NCBI GenBank assembly: GCA_024684665.1 | Contig: JAIKWN010000205.1 | Coordinates: forward strand, 1-31,757 | Direction of reading: 5' to 3' | DNA: 31,757 nt | Source: Clostridiales bacterium | GTDB taxonomy: Bacteria > Bacillota_A > Clostridia > Christensenellales > Aristaeellaceae | Shown here: in pieces, positions 26,386-31,757 of the stretch | How the letters are laid out: each line of letters opens with the position of its first letter | Numbering within the stretch: the stretch's first letter is position 1 | Program-made: the position numbers and the translations under genes | The notes under the pieces: generated by a model | The model's database searches: none | Told to the model about the DNA's origin: nothing | The model's input: the letters and a program-made list of their open reading frames with translations, nothing else

Positions 26386-27330
26386 TCATTCGCCGTCCGT
26401 TCCAAACGAAAACGAATCAGAAAGATAGCGTTCGCGAAGGCGCCTGTCAAGCTCGTCAGCAGCGTAATAGCCTTCGGTTTTTAAGCTCCAGCTTCTTGCC
26501 GCAATCTCCACGATTGTGGCAAGGCTTCTCCCTGGCCTGACAGGGATTTCTACAAACGGAAGGGAGACACCAAGTATTTCGATTTTCTCTTCCCCGCTGC
26601 CCAGGCGGTCGTATTGCTTTTCCCGAGACCAGTGATCAATGTGAATCACAAGATCGATGTGTTTACGATGCTCAACCGCTCCGATTCCAAAGATTTTCTT
26701 GATATCAACGATTCCTACGCCCCGAAGCTCCATCAGGTCGCGAATGGTCTCGGGCGCTTCTCCAAAGAGTTCTTTTCCGATCCGAATGATTTCCACGACG
26801 TCATCCGCAATCAGCTGGTGTCCGTGGTTCAGCAGTTCAAGAGCGCATTCGCTCTTGCCTATTCCGCTTTCTCCCCGAATCAGGATCCCCTGGCCGTATA
26901 CGTCCATCAGAACGCCGTGCTCGGTTATGCGGGGTGCAAAAACCTCAGAGAGATAAAACACAGCTTTAGACTCAAAAGCGCTTGTTCTCTCTTTTGTCAC
27001 GTATACGGGAACACCGGCCTGTCCGGCCGCATCGAGCAGCGCGAGCGGACAATCCATCCCGCGGGAAACAATCACGCATGGGATCGGGTATGAAAAAAAA
27101 GCTTTCAGCCGGCAGAGCGCCGTTTCTTCATCCAGGCTGTTCAGATATGCCATCTCCGCAAGCCCAACGAGCTGCGGGCGTTCCGACGCGAACACGTCAA
27201 AATATCCGGCAAACTGTAAACCCGGTCTGTTGATCTCCGCTACGCGGATGCTGGGCATTTCTTCCCCCAGAGCAGGCCCTACGAGTTTAAGCCCCAGAGA
27301 CTCGGCAAATGCTTTAGGACTGATCTGCAC
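26386..27330 (-). CDS. hprK: HPr kinase/phosphorylase
   Basis: A 314-residue bifunctional enzyme that phosphorylates Ser46 of HPr (or Crh) and removes it again, setting CcpA-dependent catabolite repression in Bacillota. The N-terminal domain (1-130) is followed by the kinase domain with His138 in EHGVLMDVYGQG, Walker A GESGIGKS (153-160), DDVVE (176-180), the family signature ELRGVGIVDIKKIFG (201-215) and the C-terminal VRPGRSLATIVEIAA. The GTG at 27330 is chosen: it has AGAGGAG 10 bases upstream and lies about 18 bases after the predicted transcription start, while an upstream extension to 27378 would begin inside the promoter. No HPr or PTS gene is in the window. It is the first gene of the long minus-strand run. 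Confidence 0.95.
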   Translation of the reverse strand: MQISPKAFAESLGLKLVGPALGEEMPSIRVAEINRPGLQFAGYFDVFASERPQLVGLAEMAYLNSLDEETALCRLKAFFSYPIPCVIVSRGMDCPLALLDAAGQAGVPVYVTKERTSAFESKAVFYLSEVFAPRITEHGVLMDVYGQGILIRGESGIGKSECALELLNHGHQLIADDVVEIIRIGKELFGEAPETIRDLMELRGVGIVDIKKIFGIGAVEHRKHIDLVIHIDHWSREKQYDRLGSGEEKIEILGVSLPFVEIPVRPGRSLATIVEIAARSWSLKTEGYYAADELDRRLRERYLSDSFSFGTDGE

Positions 27331-27354
27331 CGTGAATCGACTCCTCTCTTTTCT

Positions 27355-27383
27355 ATTATAGCGGAATTTGAAAGCCACGAAAA
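27355..27383 (-). promoter_or_regulatory. Promoter of hprK
   Basis: On the minus strand a perfect TATAAT (27360-27355) sits about 25 bases before the hprK GTG. The matching -35 at 27383-27378 (TTTTCG) is weak. A CCCC-TGT-GGGG mini-hairpin at 27384-27394 lies next to the -35 and could be a regulator site. Confidence 0.5.
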
Positions 27384-27436
27384 CCCCTGTGGGGCAAAAT
27401 TTCCCCGGGAATGATCTTATTTATGCCGTTTTTTGC

Positions 27437-27465
27437 TTGCCGGAATAATTTGAATTCCCTATAAT
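27437..27465 (+). promoter_or_regulatory. Promoter of the M18 aminopeptidase
   Basis: TTGCCG (27437-27442), a 17-base spacer and TATAAT (27460-27465) fit sigma-A. The start near 27472 leaves only 6 bases to the ATG at 27478, which supports the ATG at 27499 as the true start. Confidence 0.62.
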
Positions 27466-27498
27466 AGAATCATTCTCATGGAAGGAGCAAGGTGCAAG

Positions 27499-28815
27499 AT
27501 GTCTTCAGTCCAGGATTTTCTCAGCTTTGTCAAATCCGCTCCCACCGCTTTTCACGCTGCGTCCGCCGCAGCGAAAGCTCTGGAAGCCGCAGGGTTTTCT
27601 CAGGTTTACGAAGAAAGACCTTTCAGCCCGAATCCGGGCGGCAAGTATTATTTTCTCCGGGGCAATTCTGCCGTCATTGCCTTCGTGCTTCCAGAAAATG
27701 GTTTTTGGCATTTTCAGATCGTTGCCAGTCACGCGGATTCCCCCACATTCAAATTAAAAGGGTTCGAAGAGGCCGAATCCTGTTCGCTCCTGCGCCTCCC
27801 TGCAGAAGGATACGGAGGGATGATCCGGCATTCCTGGCTCGACCGTCCTCTATCTGTCGCCGGCCGCATCATCATCCGTACTGACTCAGGCCTTTCCTCC
27901 CGGCTTGTCAATCTGGACAGGGATCTTGTCCTCATTCCCTCCCTCCCCATTCACATGAATCGAGAGGTCAACAAAGGCACGGAACTGAATCCCCAGGTTG
28001 ACCTGTATCCCGTCACAGGCGAAGCTTCCAGCCGAAACCGATTCCGTTCTACCGTAGCTGAAAGCGCAGAGTGCGAACCAGACGATCTTATAGCCGGCGA
28101 CCTGTTCCTTTACAACCGCACACCCGGCAGCATCTGGGGCGTGGATAACGCTTTCTTTTCCTGTCCAAGAATCGACGACCTGGAATGCGTCTTTGCTTCT
28201 CTCGTCGCGTTTTTAAACGCAGATGTTCCTGCAAATCACGTCAATCTGTTTGCGATGTTTGACAACGAGGAGGTTGGAAGCGGTTCTCAGCAGGGCGCGG
28301 ACTCCGATTTCCTTTCATCGGTTCTTCAGCGCATCTGCAGCGCCTGCGATACACCGAAAGAGCCCGCGATCGCTTCCAGTTTCATGGTTTCGGCCGACAA
28401 CGCGCATGCCGCCCATCCTGCACATCCAGAAAAGTACGACGAACAGTATCGCTGCCGCATGAACGGAGGCGTAGTCATTAAACACAGTGCTCCCCTGCGG
28501 TACACGACAAACGCAGAAAGCGACGCCGTTTTTTCCGAAATCCTGCGGCAAGCCGGAGTTCCCGTTCAGCACTTCTGGAACCGCTCCGATCTTCCCGGCG
28601 GATCCACCCTTGGACACATCGCGGTCACTCATACCTCCATGCGCACGATCGACGTGGGCCTAGCGCAGCTTGCGATGCATTCTTCGTACGAAACAGCGGG
28701 CGTCCATGATCTGGATTCCATGATTAAGGCCCTTGAAGCTTTCTACCAGACGGAAATCCAGTTTAACGGCACTGGAAGCGTCGGTTTTAAAGCAAAACAG
28801 AATCCGTCCAGATAA
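27499..28815 (+). CDS. M18-family aminopeptidase (aspartyl aminopeptidase type)
   Basis: A 438-residue cytoplasmic dinuclear zinc aminopeptidase that removes N-terminal residues, often acidic ones, from peptides. Family motifs: ASHADSP (His78), LVNLDRDL, IDDLECVFASL (metal Asp226 region), FDNEEVGSGS (Glu257-Glu258), SADNAHAAHPAHPEKYD and the C-terminal GSTLGHI...IDVGLAQLAMHS. The length is standard. The ATG at 27499 has AAGGAG (27481-27486) upstream and fits the promoter; an ATG at 27478 is in frame but too close to the predicted transcription start. It is monocistronic, divergent from hprK, and ends before a strong terminator. Confidence 0.95.
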   Translation: MSSVQDFLSFVKSAPTAFHAASAAAKALEAAGFSQVYEERPFSPNPGGKYYFLRGNSAVIAFVLPENGFWHFQIVASHADSPTFKLKGFEEAESCSLLRLPAEGYGGMIRHSWLDRPLSVAGRIIIRTDSGLSSRLVNLDRDLVLIPSLPIHMNREVNKGTELNPQVDLYPVTGEASSRNRFRSTVAESAECEPDDLIAGDLFLYNRTPGSIWGVDNAFFSCPRIDDLECVFASLVAFLNADVPANHVNLFAMFDNEEVGSGSQQGADSDFLSSVLQRICSACDTPKEPAIASSFMVSADNAHAAHPAHPEKYDEQYRCRMNGGVVIKHSAPLRYTTNAESDAVFSEILRQAGVPVQHFWNRSDLPGGSTLGHIAVTHTSMRTIDVGLAQLAMHSSYETAGVHDLDSMIKALEAFYQTEIQFNGTGSVGFKAKQNPSR

Positions 28816-28831
28816 ACAGAAAGTATGCGTC

Positions 28832-28871
28832 AAAAAAGTAGCCCCGCTTTCAATGCGGGGCCTGCTTTTTT
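28832..28871. terminator. Bidirectional Rho-independent terminator
   Basis: GCCCCGC (28841-28847) and GCGGGGC (28855-28861) form the core stem with a 7-base loop. AAAAAAG (28832-28838) and CTTTTTT (28865-28871) flank it, giving U-tracts on both strands. It separates the convergent aminopeptidase and LysR genes and can end both messages. Confidence 0.88.
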
Positions 28872-28884
28872 ACGTATAGCTTCG

Positions 28885-29796
28885 TTATTTCATCCAATTT
28901 TGCGGGCTGGTCTTGGTTTCGTTGTAATCGCGAATAATATCGTGTAGCAGCTCCGGATGACCGAAATCCTGCGTGCAGATTAGATTGATCTCGCGAAGCA
29001 TGGAGAGGTTTTCAATGGGCAGAAGCGCCATCTTATGCTTGCGGAGCTCATCCATACAGGCGCTCTTCGGCAAGACTGACACGCCGAAATTCCGGCGCAC
29101 AAGATCCTTGATCGTAGCTATATTGTCTACCTCAAGGACAACGTTGAAATCTTCGATTCGGAGATTGCGGCTCATCAGTGTCGAAACGAAAAGCCGGGTT
29201 GTGCTGGAATCTGGAAGGCGAAGGATCAGCCGCTCCCTCATGAGTTGGGACACCGTCACCTCATTGTTCCCTGCCAAATGATGCTCGGGCGCAACCGCCA
29301 GCATCAGGCTGTCGGTATCCATCAGAAGGCTGTGAAAAAAAGGATCGCTGATTTTCCCTTCCGCTACGGCAAAGTCGATCTCATAATTGCGAAGCATGTC
29401 GCATAGGTTTTCGATCGAATCCGTGCGCAGTTGCAGATTGACACCCTCGTGCCTTGTCGCATAGCGAGCCAAAGCTTCCGCAATCGCATTGCTCTCCGCC
29501 GTATGGGTAATTCCCACTTTCAGCTGCGTAATCCGCCGCTTTTCATTCTCAAGCTCCGCCAGAAGATTCTTGTGTAAAGAGAGCATACGGCGAGCATATT
29601 TGATTACCATACGTCCTTCGTTAGTTACGCGAAGCTCATTGTTGGTACGTTCAAAAATCCGTACGCCCAATTCTTGCTCCAGGGCCCGGATATGCTGGCT
29701 GACCGCAGGCTGCGTCAGCGAAAGCTGTCGCGCCGCTCGGGTGTAGTTGCCCGTTTCGTATACCTTTAGAAGGGATACCAACTTCGCGTCGATCAT
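28885..29796 (-). CDS. LysR-family transcriptional regulator
   Basis: A 303-residue LysR-type regulator. The N-terminal winged helix (residues 1-60) has the classic YTRAARQLSLTQPAVSQHIRALEQELGVRIFER pattern in short motifs such as TQPAVSQHI; the substrate-binding domain follows (about 88-295), with no obvious truncation. The resemblance is to CysB/CysL-like members, but the effector cannot be named. The ATG has GGGGAGG upstream. It is on the same strand as and directly after the MATE transporter gene rather than divergent from its target, which is less usual for the family; it may regulate the transporter or a distant operon. A possible own promoter overlaps the MATE stop codon. Confidence 0.93.
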   Translation of the reverse strand: MIDAKLVSLLKVYETGNYTRAARQLSLTQPAVSQHIRALEQELGVRIFERTNNELRVTNEGRMVIKYARRMLSLHKNLLAELENEKRRITQLKVGITHTAESNAIAEALARYATRHEGVNLQLRTDSIENLCDMLRNYEIDFAVAEGKISDPFFHSLLMDTDSLMLAVAPEHHLAGNNEVTVSQLMRERLILRLPDSSTTRLFVSTLMSRNLRIEDFNVVLEVDNIATIKDLVRRNFGVSVLPKSACMDELRKHKMALLPIENLSMLREINLICTQDFGHPELLHDIIRDYNETKTSPQNWMK

Positions 29797-29840
29797 CCAC
29801 TCGCCTCCCCGTTCATCTGTTTTGACTCTGTCATTTTTGT

Positions 29841-29871
29841 ATTATACCACATGTGAGCGCACTTCTTGCAA
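29841..29871 (-). promoter_or_regulatory. Possible promoter of the LysR gene
   Basis: On the minus strand TATAAT (29846-29841) overlaps the MATE stop codon. The best -35, TTGCAA (29871-29866), gives a long 19-base spacer, so strength is doubtful. The LysR gene may also be read from the MATE promoter. Confidence 0.38.
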
Positions 29872-31251
29872 GAAACCCTGAATTTGAGAAAAACTGCTTT
29901 CTTTAAAGTAAGAATAAAAGCAAACCGCGGCTACCACACAGCAGGCAACATCCGCAGCAGGCGTCGCCCATGCCAGTCCGAATGGCGGACAGATTGCGTT
30001 CAGAAGGAAGAGCAGCGGAACGTCAAGGATGCCCTTGCGCAGCAGCGCAAGAATGAGGGACGTTCTTCCCTTCTTTACCGCCTGAAAAAAGGAAATCATC
30101 GTATACGCCAAAGCGGAAAACGGACATCCCATACACAGAATGCGAAGGTACACTGTGCCATACATATCCGATGGACTCGTCCGGATGAAACATCCGATCA
30201 GCAGTCGACTGAACGCAAAGCTGATGATCATGCAAACCGATGCCAGCACAACGGAAGAACCTGCAGCTATGCAGATCGCGCTGTACATCCGTTTCTCATT
30301 TCTCGCTGCCTCATTGTACGCAATGAGGGGTAGCGCCCCCTGGGCAATCCCGCGTACCGCGCAGTGCGCCAGCATATTCACCTTTTTTGCCACGCCCATG
30401 CCTGCCTGATAGGCTAGTCCGTGTCCTGCAACAAGCGCGTCCATAACGGCATAGGAAATATTCTCGCAGCCTGTCATTATAAAAGCCGGAAGGCCGACAG
30501 AGAGCACCTCTTTAGGAATCCCGTCGTACAGCGCTTTGGCATCCATACGGAAACGAAGAACCGAATGCTTGCGTTCGGTCCATAGGAGAACAGCTGCGTA
30601 ATAGGCAAGCGCGCAGGCATTGGAGAGTGCCGTCGCTAGCGCTGCTCCGAATGCCTCCCTGCCCTTTGGGAGTAGAATAAACATGAACAGCGGATCAAGA
30701 ACGATATTCATAAGTCCGCCCAGGATAACCCCCGCTGCCGCGTGCATACTTCGTCCTTCAGATCGCAAGAGGTGGGCAAGCAGAGCGTTCATTGATGTCG
30801 CGGCTCCGCCCAGTACGACCGTAACAGTCAGATATTCTTTCGCAATGCGATGAACATCTGCATGTGTTCCGCCGAGCAGATTGACAAACGGATCCATCAG
30901 GGAGAAAGATGCGAGCGAGTATAAGAGCGTCACCGCAAGGCAGCCGTAAAAGCTGAAACTCGCACAGAGCCCCGCTCTTTTGAATTTGCGTTTGCCAAGC
31001 GCCCGGCTGACAGCGCTGGCTCCTCCAACTCCAAACAGATTGGATATCGCGGTCAGCAGCATAAAGGCAGGCATGCAGATCGTCACCGCCACCAACATCG
31101 CGTCACTTCCTGTCCGGCCAACGAAGAACGTATCCGCCATATTGTAAATAACGCCAATGATCTGGCCGATCATTGTAGGGATAGCAAGCCTGGCAATTGC
31201 ACGGGCGACAGAGGCATTTTCGAACAGGTTTTGTCGTTCTTCTTCCCGCAT
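29842..31251 (-). CDS. MATE-family multidrug/sodium antiporter
   Basis: A 469-residue integral membrane protein with about 12 hydrophobic segments in two MatE repeats. Family features include the N-terminal ARLAIPTMIGQIIGVIYNMADTFFVGR, FGVGGASAVSRALGKRK and, at the start of the second half, VGLPAFIMTGCENISYAVMDALV. It would export cationic drugs or metabolites using a sodium or proton gradient; the substrate is not predictable. The ATG at 31251 is preferred to the TTG at 31260 because AAAGGGG is 9 bases upstream of it. The promoter is close to consensus. The LysR gene follows after 45 bases. Confidence 0.94.
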   Translation of the reverse strand: MREEERQNLFENASVARAIARLAIPTMIGQIIGVIYNMADTFFVGRTGSDAMLVAVTICMPAFMLLTAISNLFGVGGASAVSRALGKRKFKRAGLCASFSFYGCLAVTLLYSLASFSLMDPFVNLLGGTHADVHRIAKEYLTVTVVLGGAATSMNALLAHLLRSEGRSMHAAAGVILGGLMNIVLDPLFMFILLPKGREAFGAALATALSNACALAYYAAVLLWTERKHSVLRFRMDAKALYDGIPKEVLSVGLPAFIMTGCENISYAVMDALVAGHGLAYQAGMGVAKKVNMLAHCAVRGIAQGALPLIAYNEAARNEKRMYSAICIAAGSSVVLASVCMIISFAFSRLLIGCFIRTSPSDMYGTVYLRILCMGCPFSALAYTMISFFQAVKKGRTSLILALLRKGILDVPLLFLLNAICPPFGLAWATPAADVACCVVAAVCFYSYFKESSFSQIQGFLQEVRSHVV

Positions 31252-31311
31252 ATCGCCCAACCCCTTTCCGTGTAGCCTGTTTACGTCTGTTTATCCTTAG
31301 AAGTTTTGGTA

Positions 31312-31340
31312 ATTATATTTTCTTTTCAGTTGCGTGGCAA
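31312..31340 (-). promoter_or_regulatory. Promoter of the MATE gene
   Basis: On the minus strand TTGCCA (31340-31335), a 17-base spacer and a perfect TATAAT (31317-31312) make one of the closest consensus matches in the window. The start near 31305 gives a leader of about 54 bases. Confidence 0.68.
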
Positions 31341-31487
31341 ATCAAAATCCATATGGAGGTCATAATGGGTCATTTTGTTTGTTTATAATCTGTCAAATAT
31401 TATGCTTCTCCTGATCCAAAACCGCACGAAATGCATGCTAAGACCTAGCACTTGCTTACACGTGCAAAAACAATTTCTTATAATGTC

Positions 31488-31511
31488 ATAAGCTTCTTTT
31501 TATAAGCTTAT
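31488..31511. repeat. Short inverted repeat
   Basis: ATAAGCTT (31488-31495) and AAGCTTAT (31504-31511) are perfect 8-base arms around an 8-base T-rich loop. ATAAGCTT also recurs directly at 31502-31509. It could be an operator or hairpin, or chance in AT-rich DNA. Confidence 0.4.
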
Positions 31512-31544
31512 CCGCCCGTCTTCATCAGACTCGATCCGCTTCAG

Positions 31545-31577
31545 TAAAAAAGAAAAACCCCTGTATCAACAGAGGTT
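31545..31577 (-). terminator. Rho-independent terminator of the tRNA operon
   Basis: On the minus strand AACCTCTGT (31577-31569) pairs with ACAGGGGTT (31564-31556) with one G-U pair and a 4-base loop, followed by a T-rich tract (TTTTCTTTTTT). It lies 40 bases downstream of tRNA-Leu and ends the tRNA transcript. Confidence 0.85.
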
Positions 31578-31616
31578 GTCTTTCGAGCAATATAGTACCT
31601 GAATTGCTCAACAAAC

Positions 31617-31703
31617 TGGTGCGGGAAACAGGACTTGAACCTGCATGAAATTGCTTTCACTAGAACCTGAATCTAGCGCGTCTGCCAATTCCGCCATTCC
31701 CGC
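31617..31703 (-). tRNA. tRNA-Leu (anticodon CAG)
   Basis: The minus strand folds as a class II tRNA: acceptor GCGGGAA (31703-31697) pairs with TTCCCGC (31627-31621), the anticodon arm is CTAGA-TTCAGGT-TCTAG with CAG in the loop, the long variable arm expected of Leu follows, and the T arm holds GGTTCAAGTCC. The discriminator is A, and CCA is encoded (31619-31617). It reads CUG codons. It is separated from the tRNA-Tyr by only 6 bases, so both come from one precursor. Confidence 0.95.
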
Positions 31704-31709
31704 AGAAAT

Positions 31710-31757
31710 TGGTGGGCAGGGATGGATTCGAACCATCGAAGGCGAAGCCGGCAGATT
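31710..31757 (-). tRNA. tRNA-Tyr, 3' part (cut by window edge)
   Basis: The minus strand shows the 3' half of a class II tRNA: the end of the anticodon stem (AATCTG), a long variable arm (GCCGGCTTCGCCTTC region), the T arm GATGG-TTCGAAT-CCATC, acceptor 3' strand CCTGCCC, discriminator A and encoded CCA. The variable arm and the AATCTG after the anticodon are typical of tRNA-Tyr. The anticodon itself lies outside the window, so the identity is by similarity. Confidence 0.8.

Larger units (their letters stand above)
31261..31616. other. Noncoding, AT-rich region between MATE gene and tRNAs
   Basis: About 350 bases with no protein-sized gene. It holds the MATE promoter at its left side and the tRNA terminator at its right. 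Between these I see only a short inverted repeat and an orphan seven-codon reading frame with a good ribosome binding site (31365-31388), neither of which can be tied to a function. Confidence 0.7.

Noticed and set aside
31365..31388. Seven-codon reading frame (MGHFVCL) with GGAGGT four bases upstream, possible leader peptide
   Set aside because: It is on the plus strand with no gene downstream for it to control and no convincing promoter; the good ribosome binding site may be chance.
31479..31484. Perfect TATAAT on the plus strand
   Set aside because: No acceptable -35 at 15-19 bases and nothing to transcribe before the tRNA terminator.
31488..31511. Repeated ATAAGCTT units considered as a CRISPR or iteron array
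   Set aside because: Only two direct copies and one inverted copy, with no regular spacer; insufficient for either.

Overview
This window looks like chromosomal DNA of a Gram-positive Bacillota, most likely a gut-type member of the Clostridia. The basis is the gene order rlmN-PP2C phosphatase-PASTA kinase-rsgA-rpe (the order known from Bacillus subtilis), the presence of HPr kinase/phosphorylase, LCP and CapA envelope proteins, strong AGGAGG ribosome binding sites with some GTG/TTG starts, and a Clostridia-style type IIA topoisomerase pair. Genus cannot be assigned from sequence alone. I see no phage, insertion sequence, CRISPR array or rRNA.

Layout. (1) 1-77: start of a YegP/DUF1508 protein, cut by the window edge and divergent from the next block. 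(2) 262-4206, plus strand: hexuronate catabolism operon uxaA-uxaC-KDPG aldolase, ended by a strong bidirectional terminator. Together with an oxidoreductase and KDG kinase encoded elsewhere it would take galacturonate to pyruvate and glyceraldehyde 3-phosphate. The aldolase carries an extra C-terminal VOC-like domain. (3) 10878-4311, minus strand: a tightly packed six-gene cluster of LCP protein, CapA-like protein, Rsm22/METTL17-like methyltransferase, GT-C membrane glycosyltransferase, a diverged paralogue that lost the recognisable catalytic motifs, and an unknown protein. This is the least ordinary part of the window and my best candidate for an undescribed (envelope glycan) system. (4) 11123-14674, plus strand: ybaB-recR-ABC-F ATPase-uridine kinase.

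(5) 27330-14689, minus strand: a long run of co-oriented genes with small gaps or overlaps: hprK, ROK glucokinase, WYL regulator, parE, parC, rlmN, stp, prkC, rsgA, rpe. It combines carbon-catabolite signalling, DNA topology, rRNA methylation, Ser/Thr phospho-signalling and ribosome assembly. (6) 27499-28815, plus strand: M18 aminopeptidase, divergent from hprK, followed by a bidirectional terminator. (7) 31251-28885, minus strand: MATE transporter then a LysR regulator. (8) 31261-31616: noncoding. (9) 31617-31757, minus strand: tRNA-Leu(CAG) and a tRNA-Tyr cut by the window edge, with a Rho-independent terminator downstream of the tRNA-Leu.

Most genes are housekeeping and intact; no frameshifted gene was found. 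Promoter and operator calls are by eye against the sigma-A consensus and are less certain than the gene calls.
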